A DNA stretch of 64,000 nucleotides from Amaurobius ferox (lineage: Eukaryota > Arthropoda > Arachnida > Araneae > Amaurobiidae), in the NCBI GenBank assembly GCA_951213105.1, contig OX578138.1, forward strand, positions 93,588,914 to 93,652,913, written 5' to 3'. The notes beneath the pieces were generated by a model. The model was not told the DNA's origin. It ran no database searches and saw only the letters and a list, made by a program, of their open reading frames with translations. A program made the position numbers and the translations under genes. Shown here piece after piece: positions 34,745-46,419 of the stretch; the stretch's first letter is position 1; every line of letters starts with the position of its first letter.

Positions 34745-35540
34745 AATGATGCGTCCATAAAATTTTGAATATTCTACTGCGAACAAATATATTTAGATGG
34801 TGAAGGTGATTATCCAGCTGTTAAAATCCCTTAAAACTGCAAAAAAAAACTGTTGTTTGTGTTGGGGATGATCCCCTAAAACTGTTTAAAATAGCAGAAA
34901 TGAAAGCTAGTAATTATATGAAAATTATTTGTCTTTAATATATACAGTATTTAAAAAGAAAACTACTCATAAACATGATTCATTGCAGTTGCAGAGACGT
35001 ATTTAATATAAAATCATATCTAATAAGTAAAAATAAATTGAAATATTTTACGATTTTGCTCAACCGTCTGATATTTTTTTAAACCGATAAAAATCGCAAT
35101 CATTCCAAACTAAAAGTTTTCATCAAAGTTTAAGATTAATCTTTTTACCTAAAACAATTTTACGCTTATAGCATATATTTTTTTCTTTACTAAAATATTA
35201 ATTACTAATTTCACTGTAACTCAATCTAAATGAGGGAAAAAATAGCATTTATCAGAAATGTTTAAAAGTAATTAATTCGTTATACGCTGTAGTTAAAGAA
35301 GAACATTTTATTTTCTTTATACTTTCTTAAAATGTATATATTTTCCATTCACTTTATGGATTTTTTACAGTACATTTTCTTGTTCTTTAAAAAAAAATAG
35401 TTATTTCTTTATTTAAGCTTTTTTGCTTGAAAAGATAAAAAAGCATATCATAACTTACCGAAATTATTAAGTACTGACAAATACTGTTCAAGTGTGAAAA
35501 TTCATGCGTGTGAGATTGCATTAAAATGCAATAATAACCG
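34745..35540. other. No gene seen
   Basis: Strongly AT-rich with T- and A-runs. No repeat relation noticed. Confidence 0.5.
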
Positions 35541-35542
35541 TG

Positions 35543-35915
35543 CAGTAAACTTCTGGTAATCTGACATAGTGAGGACTTCAGAAGTTCCGGACTACCAACT
35601 TTGCCGGATTATCGCATGTCAAACTAAAATCATATAAAAAGTGGGTAAAAATAATTTAAAACTGAATAAAGGACAATAAATGAGTTATTTATTTGCCTAA
35701 AATTTTACTCACACTGGATTATACCGTAAAGTATGTGAGAAAACATTTAAAATAATTTTTAAAGCAAACTTCAATGAACCTGCATGTAAATTCATTTAGT
35801 CTATTAAAGTAAATATACCTCAGTACATCCAAAAATTTATGAACGCCGTTCTAGAGTCGTGCCGGCTTATTCAGAAAGTCGAACCATAGGATGTCTGATT
35901 ATCGGCAGTTTACTA
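35543..35915. mobile_element. Pogo/Tigger-like MITE
   Basis: Left end CAGTAAACTTCTGGTAATCT and the reverse complement of the right end TAGTAAACTGCCGATAATCA form a terminal inverted repeat (about 18 of 24 matches continuing to GACA). The 373-bp interior holds further CCGG-type blocks and no coding frame. The AGTAAACT.CCG.TAATC motif resembles pogo-type ends, but without a transposase the family name is inference. The flanking TA pair is not intact on the left. Confidence 0.6.
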
Positions 35916-35916
35916 T

Positions 35917-36830
35917 ATTATGCAAAAAAAGTTCTGGCTAGTCTAAAGTTTTAATTAATGAAAACTACGTTATTTTTTATAAAGATTCCAATAATCTATT
36001 CAGCGATCATCTTAAAATATTCATGCTTAAACATTATCCTGTGCCATAAATCTATCATTCAAGCTTGAAATTTATTTCGTGCTTTAAAATATATTTAAAT
36101 TAAAAATAAAATATAAAAATCATTTTTACGTTACATTATGTTAGTAAAATGCACTAAAAAGTAAAAAAAAATAGTTTTTATCCATCACAACATTCTTGGT
36201 CATATGTGAATAAAAATATAAAATCTGGGCTCTCATAGAATAATTGTATTTATTTGGACCTTAACAGAATTTTAAGGAAAAATAGAAGTGATAGCATTGA
36301 AATGATAAAAATGACGGGTTGGTAAATCAAAATTGTTAAAGAAAAATTTAAATGAATTGTAATGTAATAATTCTGTCAACTGTCGCCAAACGAAGTAGAT
36401 TTATGTATTGGTTTTCTAACTTTTCTAATATTTTGGATTTTATTCTAAATTTTTAATTTTGTATTATATTATCTGCCTTTCAGCATTGCTTGCAGCAGCG
36501 AGAAAAAAAGGTTGAATTTTTAGAGTAACAACTCAATGCTTAATACTATACATCAGGTCACGACTTAATTAATAAAGTAGCTTCAACATTAAGTTCGCCA
36601 TTTTGGTTATTTGGACCAGTAGTAATACATAACTTGAATTCGATATTTCAAACTTAATTCGTCACGTACATTCATATTTTGTCGTATTTGTTAACGATAT
36701 CAAGGATGGATATATTGCCACATTGGCGTTTATTCTATTCTGACCAAGATGACGACGTAAACAACCGTGACGTAACATTGTGACGAATATGCAAATGGTC
36801 AAATGTTCTACATTTACTGTTTACAAGTAA
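35917..36830. other. No gene seen
   Basis: AT-rich, nothing recognised. Confidence 0.5.
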
Positions 36831-36832
36831 AA

Positions 36833-37460
36833 AAAATCTGATATGGCCAGTACGCGCTATTCTCTGCAGACTCATATTCCCAATATCTTTATTTATTCAA
36901 TAATTCATTAAATTGAATTTAACAACACAAATTAACACAAATAATTTGTTTAAATTACACTGAATTTGCACTTTATGTTCAATGTTCGTTTTCATTTGGT
37001 AACTGGACTTATTTTTCAAAGGTGGCGTAGCAAAATTGCGCGATAACTAAAATATCTCCAGAAAGGCTAGTCCTAGAGCAATGGAGTTGCTGCTGTTCAT
37101 TCCATTGTAAAAAATTGCGTATAAATTGAACATTTAAGTGATATAGTTGAGAATATGTGGTCTTTTATTGTGGATTTTGGCGATTATTGTGCGTCATTTT
37201 GTAAAAAATGGCAAGTTCTTTTTTTCCGAATCGTACCAAAATCCAAACAGCACCAGGGTCACCCACAAGGGACTTACCAAATTTTATGAAATTCGGTCTA
37301 TTATTTTATCTGTTAGAGTGGACACACACACACACATACACAAACGTCACGCTTAAAACAGTTATTTCGTGACTAGAGGTCCCAAAACATGTCGAAAACT
37401 CGAGTTGCGATTTTCGGCAATACTTTCCCTATACATTACCATGCATTGCAGCAAGAATAA
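36833..37460 (+). mobile_element. Divergent family A relative (A2)
   Basis: Starts AAAAAAAATCTGATATGGCC, carries a short CA tract at 37322, and ends with the TGTCGAAAACTCGAG and CAATACTTTCCCTATACATT blocks, so it follows the family A order but differs through most of its interior. Its interior matches 63740-63990. A separate subfamily is the simplest reading. Confidence 0.65.
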
Positions 37461-37611
37461 TACTTAGAAGTGAACATGTTGTATAATGTAATTTATTTAA
37501 AATTAAAATATTTAAAGTTCTGCTGACTTTCACATGTTTGGTCACTGGCCACCAATAAGGCTACTGTAAAAGGTTCAAAGATCAGTAAATGATGCTATAT
37601 CTCATTGCATA

Positions 37612-38580
37612 TTTTTACTTTCCTTATATACATAATGTATAAGGAAAGTATTGTGACGGGGTCGAAAATTCGAATTCGAGTTTTCGATGGGAGAGCCCGT
37701 TTCAAGCATCCCTGATCACGAATCAAACATTTTTGAAGTGATGTCTGTGTGTGGGGGGGGATGAAAGTATGTGTGTGTGTGAAAGTATGTGTGTGTGTGT
37801 GTGTCAGTGAGTCTGTGGAGGCGATAACTGACGAACGAATGGACCGATTCGAACGAAATTTGGTACAAAAATCACAATCCGTAAACACTGGAAGCCTATT
37901 GTTTTTATACGCAATCAAATGTTCAGAACCCCCTTAAATTTTTGAGTGAAATTTGGAAAAATTCGTCAAAAAATCAAAAGCACTAATAAAGTTACGCAAA
38001 TAGACATTTCTTATGTAATTTTTCATTAGAAAACGATTTACATAAATTTTAGAACGCTAACATGAACCGTTCTCGAGATAATGGACATTTTTCAAAAAGA
38101 TTATCAAAAAATTATATAAAATTTAAAAAAAAATATTTCCTATTGAGAAACATGTTCATTTTACATATGTAATACTATGCGATAAATTGGGTGACATCAT
38201 TCTCGTGGATCTATCTCGTTCCATTCATGAAAAAATATACTTTGAGTAATACTTTTGTATTTGTACGCCAATAGTCATTTATCTGCTGTAAGAATAACTT
38301 ATATCTTCGTCCATAACGCTTTATGAGATTTTGGCGACGAATTTGGCGGAATGTCGCCAACTTGGCGACTTTTTGAAATGTTGCCAAATTAACGAAAATC
38401 TCGCCAAATGAATAAAAATGACGCTAAATCAATGATAATGACGACTAATTGTGGAAAATTCAATATCTTGGAAAGAATATTAGTATCTATTATATGAAAA
38501 AACTATTTTTTTTACTGTAAATGTAGTAAATTCATTACATTATATAAGGAAAGTCATGTGTTGCCCACATCAGATTTTTA
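37612..38580 (-). mobile_element. Family A non-autonomous element
   Basis: Reverse copy: terminal hairpin CTTTCCTTATATACATAATG at 37619, G-run and GT tract at 37745-37805, and end GTTGCCCACATCAGATTTTT at 38560. Intact over its length. Confidence 0.9.
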
Positions 38581-38699
38581 TATATGTATTTATGCCACAA
38601 TGGTACTAATGAACAATATTTTGATCTATTTAAGCAATAAACAGTGCTAACGACGAGCCACTTTTCTGTATATCAGTCCCCGCATTCAACTTTCGAAAA

Positions 38700-39090
38700 A
38701 AAAAAATTAAACTATAGCACCTATTAATGTGCTGCATTTCTTTTTTCTAAGAAGCGTTGATCAATTATTCAATGTTCGCCAAATCAATTCCAAAGAAAAA
38801 AGGATCAAATATAATATTATCTTTCATCGTTTTAATTTTAAAGTAATCAACATTTTCAATACTGTCGTTAAAAGAAGGCATTTAATTTTCTTCATATTTC
38901 TGCTAAATTTACTTTTGTCAGGCACTTCAAGAAGTTTTTACGGATTATGTTTTCATGTCATCCATGGAATAATTTTTAAATTTATTTTTGACGGATTCGT
39001 TTTCTTGTTTTTTTAGTAAGAAAGATAAATAATTGATTGTATTTTCTCAAAGTAATTAAACAGTGACATTTTCTTGTAGTCATAACTGAC
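38700..39090 (+). repeat. Family I repeat, copy 2
   Basis: Partner of 28985-29400. Blocks TTAAAGTAATCAACATTTTC, CTTCAAGAAGTTTTTACGGA and TTATGTTTTCATGTCA are in the same order. Confidence 0.65.
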
Positions 39091-39495
39091 CTAAGTGATG
39101 GGTGACATTTTATTTTCTGGGGATATACATTACTAACTATTTCACTCGCTCTTCGCCCATTACTAATGGCTAGTGGTTACTAAATATGAAACCATCACAC
39201 TTAGTAAAATACCTAAATACCAAAAACCATTTCAAATCTAAACATAAAAATATGGCGCACATTTTTAAGAGGCAGAATTGGGGAATTTTTATTTTAATTC
39301 CTTTGTATTATCACCCCTAAATCAAATTTTCGATGTTTTCGAAGAGAAATTACGCATATTATATAGGTTCTTCGATTTTGTAAAACAATGTTGGATACTG
39401 GAAAAGATGTTAGTTATTATGCATAACAGGATGGATACTACTTTCTACAAAATCCGAACCTCATGGCTTATATTGACGTGTTCCATATTCTGATT
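39091..39495. other. No gene seen
   Basis: AT-rich. A 71-codon plus frame at 39278 has no recognisable motif. Confidence 0.45.
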
Positions 39496-39499
39496 AGTT

Positions 39500-40424
39500 G
39501 TTAAAAAATCTGATGTGGACAGCACACGACTTTCCTTATATAATGCATTGAATTTACTACTTTTACAGTTAAAAAAATGTTCTTATAGTAGATACTTATA
39601 TTCTTTCCAAGATATTGAATTTCCGTCAATGAGTCGTCATTTTCATTGATTTAGCGTCATTTTTATCTATTTGGCGAGATTTTCTTAATATAGCAACATT
39701 TAAAAAAGTCGCCAATTTGGCGAAATTTCACCAAATTCGTCACCAAAATCTCGCCAAGCATTGTGGACGAAGAAATGAGTTATTATTACAGCAGACTATT
39801 GGTGTTCAAATACAAAAGTATTACTCAAAGTATCTTTATTCATGAATGGGACGAGCTAGATCCACGAGAATGACGTCACCCAATTTATCGCATGGTATTA
39901 CATATGAAAAGTGAACATGCTTCTCAATAGGAAATATTTTTTTTTATTTATATGATTTTTTGATAATTTTTTTGAAGAATGTGCAATATATCGAGAACGG
40001 TTCATGTTAGCGTTCTAAAATGTATGTCAAACATTTTCTAATAAAAATTTACATAAGAAATGTCTATTTGCGTAACTTTATTACAGGTTTTGATTTTTTG
40101 ACGATTTTTTCAAAATTTCAGTTGAAAATTCAGGGGGGGGGGATTCTGAACACTCGATTACTTATAAAAACAATAGGCTTCCAGTGTTTACAGATTGTAA
40201 TTTGTGTACCAAATTTCGTTCGAATCGGTCCATTCGTTCGTCAGTTATCGTCTCCACACACACATACACACACACACACACACATACACACACACATCAC
40301 TTTAAAAATGTTCGATTCGTGATCAGGAATGCTTGAAAGTGCTCTCCCGTCGAAAACTCGAATTCGAATTTTCGACCCCGTCACAATACTTCCCTTATAC
40401 ATTATGTATATAAGGAAAGTAAAA
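39500..40424 (+). mobile_element. Family A non-autonomous element
   Basis: Full length from TCTGATGTGGACAGCACACG to the terminal hairpin at 40385-40420. A G-run at 40132-40141 replaces the usual GGGG. Short CA tract at 40256-40298. Confidence 0.9.
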
Positions 40425-41140
40425 AGGGGCAATGGTTTAAATTGTGTAAGAACATATTTAATATTTTTTTAAAGTGAACGATAGTTTAAATGATGTAACC
40501 CAATATTGAACATATTTTATTTATCTGTATATATATTTTTCTTATTGTAAGTTGATACGTTACGTGGGAAAAATGACTTAATTATCATTTGCCGATCGGC
40601 GATGATATTTTTCTTAATTGCATTGTTTGAAACATGGAGTTAAATGTAAAGGAGCATAGAAGTCTTTCTAACTCAATGGTTAAGAAACTCCATAAATGGT
40701 TAGATATAGAGAGGTAAAGTCTGTCTCTCTAGCTTTGAGGTTGTACATCAAATATTTATTGAATATACTGTTCAGGCCAAACACTAATCCTCTCTCTAGG
40801 AAAGAAGACGTTTGTAGAACAATAATCGATTCATTTCTTTAGGTTTTGCTCAAGAATGGAAAATGTGACTTCAAAACCGTAATTTAATCAAGGAAATTTT
40901 GTCGTAATTTCTGCAACGTGTTTTGCACTATAAATTATATATTATAAAAAATGCAATCGGCGTTTTCCGACAGTTAAATCAGGGATAAAGTATGTTTATT
41001 AATCAAAAAAATTCGCAAGAAAATAAATTTTTGTCATATAAATAACAGTGAAAATTGGCGACAATCCGGGTATATCGGCGCGAAACCGCTCAATCTCCAA
41101 ACTACCCATACTCTTCAAATTACTCCGATCCCGTATGACT
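40425..41140. other. No gene seen
   Basis: AT-rich, nothing recognised. Confidence 0.5.
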
Positions 41141-41143
41141 AAT

Positions 41144-41771
41144 AAAAAAATCTGATGTGGGCACCACATGACTTTCCTTATATAATGCAATGAATTTACT
41201 AATTTTACAGTTAAAAAAAATGTTATTCTTATAGTAGATACTTATATTCTTTTCAAGATATTGACTTTTCTTCAATTAGTCGTCATTTTGAATGATTTGG
41301 CGTCATTTTTATCCATTTGGCGAGATTTTCGTTAATTTGGCAACATTTCAAAAAGTCGCCAAGTTGGCGACATTCCGCCAAATCCGTCGCCAAAATTTCG
41401 CCAAGCGTTATGGACGAAGAAATAAGTTATTCTTACAGCAGATAAATAATTTTTGACGAATTTTTCAAAATTTCACTCGAAAATTTAGGAGGGTTCTGAA
41501 CATTCGATTGCGTATAAAAATAGGCTTCTAGTGTTTATAGATTGTGATTTTTGTACCAAATTTCGTTCGAATCGGTCCATTCGTTCTTCAGTTATCGTCT
41601 CCACAGACTCACTGACACACACACACACACACACACACAGACATCACTTCAAAAATGTTTGATTCGTGATCAGGAATGCTTGAAACGTGCTCTCCCGTCG
41701 AAAACTCGATTTCGAATTTTTGACCCCGTTACAATACTTTCCTTATACATTATGTATATAAGGAAAGTAAT
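41144..41771 (+). mobile_element. Family A element with internal deletion
   Basis: Both ends are intact, but about 300 bp between the CAGCAGATAAATAA block and the TTTTTGACGAATTTTTCAAA block are missing compared with 41966-42906. The remaining parts are close to the other copies, so the deletion appears recent. Confidence 0.9.
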
Positions 41772-41965
41772 AAATAAATGAATAAAATATCCAAAAGGTG
41801 ATATTTTCTCGCATTTGCCATCTGCCGAAACGAAGGGAGAAAACGCGCCTGCGAGGCAACGCGCGGCATCAATAATATGTAATTATCAGAAATCTGTAAA
41901 TTTATCGGTCATTCATTCATTCCTTCCCCTTTAAAAATATCACAAAACATAAAATAACGGATGAG

Positions 41966-42745
41966 ATAAAAAAAATCTGATGTGGGCAACACATGACTTT
42001 CCTTATATAATGTAATGCATTTACTACTTTGACAGTAAAAAAATAGGTTTTTCTTATAGTAGATATACTAATATTCTTTCCAAGATATTGAATTTTCGAC
42101 AGTTAGTCGTCATTTTCATTGACTTAGTCTCATTTTTATACATTTGGCGAGATTTTCGCTAATTTGGCAACATTTCAAAAAGTCGCCAAGTTGGCGACAT
42201 TCCGCCAAATTCGTCGCCAAAATCTCGCCAAGCGTTATGCACTAAGAAATAAGTTATTCTTACAGCAGATAAGTGACTATTGGCGTTCAAATACAAATGT
42301 ATTACTCAAAGTATCTTTTTTCATGAATGGAACGAGCTAGATCCACGAGAATGAAGTCATCCAATTTATCGCATGGTATTACATTTGAAAAGTGAACATG
42401 TTTCTCAATAGGAAATATTTTGTTTTCATTTTATATGACTTTTTAATAATTTTTTTGAAAAATGTGCAATATCTCGAGAACGGTTCATGTTAGCGTTCTA
42501 AAATTTATGTCAATCGTTTTCTAACGAAAAATTACATAAGAAATGTCTATTTGCGTAACTTTATTAGTGGTTTTGATTTTTTGACGATTTTTTCAAAATT
42601 TTATTCGAAAATTTAGAGGGGTTCTGAACATTCGATTACGTATAAAAACAATAGGCTTCCAGTGTTTACGGATTGTGATTTTTGTACCAAATTTGGTTCG
42701 AATCGGCCCAATCGTTCGTCAGGTATCGTCTCCACAGACTCACTG

Positions 42746-42776
<31 letters not shown>

Positions 42777-42906
42777 TCACTTCAAAAATGTTTGATTCGT
42801 GATCAGGGATGCTTGAAACGTGCTCTCCAGTCGAAAACTCGATTTCGAATTTTCGACCCCGTCACAATACTTTCCTTATACATTATATATATACGGAAAG
42901 TAAAAA
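41966..42906 (+). mobile_element. Family A element, good reference copy
   Basis: A-run, TCTGATGTGGGCAACACATG, subterminal ACTTTCCTTATATAATG, the CGCCAA/TTGGCG cluster at 42145-42235, CTCGAGAACGGTTCATG, CGAATCGG block, CA tract (42747-42772), and terminal hairpin at 42869-42903. No open frame that could encode a transposase. Confidence 0.9.
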
Positions 42907-42909
42907 TGT

Positions 42910-43122
42910 GTTCGAATACAAAGATATACACGGCACTATTTGACAGACTTGTACAAATTGTACTTTTTCGGATGCGGCGAAATAAATTTCAGATTACTTA
43001 AAACTAACATATTTCAATGAATTTAAAAATATACCTACTGATGCGGCATACAGATATCGTTAGAAAAAAAATGTCTTCGAAGTTTTCAATGGTGATAGGA
43101 TGGAAACTTTGGGATAATATAG

Positions 43123-43161
<39 letters not shown>

Positions 43162-43970
43162 GATATATACCGATATATATATCGGGATAATATAGATAGA
43201 GAACCAATTTGTGTGAAAATCGTGAATACTGTTCAATATTATGCTAAGACATAAATATAACTAAAAAAAACTAATTCGCATTAAAAAAAGAGATATCACA
43301 GAGATGTACTTTTCCGTGTCCTGAAATACCAGTGTGCCAAACATCATGACCGTACGACACTTAGCTTTCCAGCTACATACCGCACATATACACAAACAGG
43401 CACACATACATCTTTTATTATGTAAGATTTGATCAGAAGTTAATTTTATTTAAAGAAATATATTGTTGTGTGTGTGTGTGTTAACGTGTAATATTCCCTC
43501 ACTGGCGTCTCCCGTCTTATCTTTCGCCGCTTTCACAAACCAAACAGCTTCATTAGGATGTTTTCTCCATAAGACACCGGAAAGGGCATTCATTCGTATG
43601 ACATCATTCTAGGGTTGCCACTTACGGAACTTAGGAGGAGGGATTTGGAGATTTCTCGCTTATTTGGTGACATTTGGCGACTTCCGAAATATTCGAGAAA
43701 GATCGCGAAATAACCAATAGTCTACGGGAGATAATACGTTAGATAATTCCAGAAATTTCTATACGAAGATCCTATGAAAAGGAGCCATCAATCTATCGGA
43801 GTGAAGTTGATAAGACAAGAGCTACATTGGACTGTGTTAATGGAACTTTGTCAATGTTTCGAGAATCGTAGCAGCTGTTTTATAAATTACTTTGTTTTAG
43901 AATAATATCAATTATTTTGTGAAATTAGTGCAGCATTTAATTACTTTCTGCTTTATATTGTTCCTATTTA
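42910..43970. other. No gene seen; AT microsatellite and a possible Helitron 5' end
   Basis: AT microsatellite at 43124-43185. On the minus strand, TCTTACATAATAAAAGATGT begins near 43428 and is followed by a TGTGTGCCTGTTTG tract, similar in layout to the 5' end of the 25200-28387 element. The other end was not found. 43615-43760 holds GGCGAC motifs loosely like family A. Confidence 0.35.
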
Positions 43971-43974
43971 CGTT

Positions 43975-44815
43975 TGATGTTTATGTTTCGAATTTCTTGG
44001 ACCAGGGGTTGTCTAGATATTAATTAAAGCACCAATTTAACCTTCCATGCACATAGTATTATGCAGACAATATTTTTTCAGCCAATTTATTAAAAAAAAA
44101 TTATATCACTTTGCTTAGCAATGAATTTAAATCCAATGTGTTTGTGAGTGTATTTTTGAATAGATTATATCAAATACGGTCTTCGGGTTTAAACATTATT
44201 ATTTTCGGTGCTGTAGTACGAGTAATCTTTACGAAGTTATCGATATTTTCAATTTACTACTTCACCTGTTTTATTTTGGCAAATATTTTTGAAGTTCATA
44301 TTATAATATGGGTAATCTTCTAACACACAGGCATATCTTCTACGACACTATAAGTAGTACGGGTACATCTTTCCATACAAGTTTAGCGCTTTCATTTTGG
44401 CATATATTGGAACCAATTACGGCCTTCAAGTTTAAAGATTACGGGATTATTGATATTTTTAATTTAATATATCATTTGATTTATTTTGGCACATATTTTA
44501 GGAACTCATATGTTGTAGTACGCGCAATATTTTACTAGTATACAGGCATATCTTTTTATATTCTCGAATATGAGTAGTACGGGACCCATACAATTTTAGT
44601 GCTTTTATTTTGCATATATTGATTCCATTTCATATTTTTTCATCAAATGGGACCAGGGTGTTTTATTCTTCAGATTTGAACGTGAAGATAATTTTATATA
44701 GCGAGAACAGAGATTCTTAAACTTATTAAGAGCATGGAATTAAATACTTTAATATAAAATTTTGATTAACAATGTCATTTAGTATACTGTCAGAATTTGC
44801 ACATGATTGTAAATT
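43975..44815 (+). mobile_element. Helitron-like family G, copy 2, first part
   Basis: Co-linear with copy 1 (620-1020) and with the reverse complement of copy 3 up to GAATTTGCACATGATTGTAAATTAAG, and interrupted there by a family A insertion. The 5' TC end is missing. It continues at 46125. Confidence 0.7.
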
Positions 44816-45028
44816 AAGTTTTTACTTTCCTTATATACATAACGTATAAGGAAAATATTGTGACGAGGTCGAAAATTCGAATTCGAGTTTTCGACGGGAG
44901 AGCACGTTTCAAGCATCGCTGATCACAAATCAAACATTTTTGAAGTGATGTCTGTGTATGTGTGCGTGTGTGTGTGTGAAAGTATATGTGTGTATGTGTG
45001 TGTGTGAAAGTATATGTGTGTATGTGTA

Positions 45029-45061
<33 letters not shown>

Positions 45062-46124
45062 CACTGAGTCTGTGGAGACGATAATTGACGAACGAATGGC
45101 CCGATTCGAACGAAATTTGGTACAAACATCACAATTTGTAAACACTGGAAGCCTATTGTTTTTATAGGCAATCGAATGTTCAAAACCCCCCTAAATTTTC
45201 GAGTGAAATTTTGAAAAAATCGTCAAAAAATCAAAACCGCTAATAATGTTACGCAAATAGACCTTTTTTATGTAATTTTTCATTAAAAAACGATTGACAT
45301 AAATTTTTGAACGCTAACATGGACCGTTCTCGAGATATTGCACATTTTTCAAAAAATTATCAAAAAGTCATATAAAATAAAAAAAATATTTCCTACTGAG
45401 AAACATGTTCACTTTTCATATGTAATACCATACGATAAATCGGGTGACATCATTCTCGTGGATCTAGCTCGTTCCATTCATGATAAAAGATACTTTGAAT
45501 AATTTTTTATTTGACCGCCAATAGCCATTTATCTGCTGTAAGAATAACTTATTTCTTCATCCATAACGCTTGGCGAGATTTTGGCGACGAATTTGGTGGA
45601 ATGTCGACAACTTGGCGACTTTTTAAATGTTGATAAATTAACGAAAAACTCGCCAAATGGATAAAAATAACGCTTAATCAATGACGACTCATTGACGAAA
45701 ATTCAATATCTTGGAAAGAGTATAAATATCTGCTATAAGAATAATATATTTTATTTTACTGTCTACCTCGTGCCATTCATCATAAAAGATACTTTGAATA
45801 ATTTTTTATTTGAACGCCAATAGCCATTTATCTGCTGTAAGAATAACTTATTTCTTCATCCATAACGCTTGGCGAGATTTTGGCGACGAATTTGGTGGAA
45901 TGTCGACAACTTGGCGACTTTTCAAATGTTGATAAATTAACGAAAAACTCGCTAAATGGATAAAAATGACGCTTAATCAATGACGACTCATTGACGAAAA
46001 TTCAATATCTTGGAAAGAGTATAAATATCTGCTATAATAATAATATATTTTATTTTACTGTAAAAGTTGTAAATTCATTGCATTATATAAGGAAAGTCAT
46101 ATGCTGCCCACATCAGTTTTTGTA
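44816..46124 (-). mobile_element. Family A element nested in family G, with 301-bp internal duplication
   Basis: Reverse copy with the hairpin end at 44820-44855 and a GT tract at 44955-45060. A segment of about 301 bp (45470-45771 and 45772-46070) containing the TTGGCGAGATTTTGGCGACG cluster is duplicated in tandem. Family G sequence flanks it on both sides, so its insertion is younger than that G copy. Confidence 0.85.
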
Positions 46125-46171
46125 TATTATATACCCCGTGCGAAGAACTGGTATACTGCTATTAAGTGTGA
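46125..46171 (+). mobile_element. Helitron-like family G, copy 2, 3' hairpin end
   Basis: TATATACCCCGTGCGAAGAA followed by CTGGTATACTGCTATTAAG matches the reverse complement of 50273-50312. The ATACC/GGTAT arms form a hairpin that appears decayed from ATACCCGTGC-type pairing. Confidence 0.6.
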
Positions 46172-46419
46172 TAGGTACATGCTCCACATGCGCCTGGATA
46201 TATGTTATATATAATTTTACCCTCCCTCCAGTCCGATAATGATTGTGAGACGTAGAACAAAATACCATATAATATAAATATATGATAAATTCCAGTAAAG
46301 ACTTACATTTCGGAATTTTGGCAGTCAGTTATCAACAGATACTGAGTAGTAATAGAAACTTCACAAGTAATAATAGAAATCACAAGTAGTAATAGAAACT
46401 TCACGTCACTTCAAGTTTG

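Noticed and set aside
37595..37937. His/Thr- or Val/Cys-rich short proteins at family A ends (for example 37595-37937, 44814-45167)
   Set aside because: Present in each family A copy as translation of CA/GT tracts with decayed flanks; frames are not conserved between copies.
43004..43207. Tyr/Ile repeat protein
   Set aside because: AT microsatellite translation.
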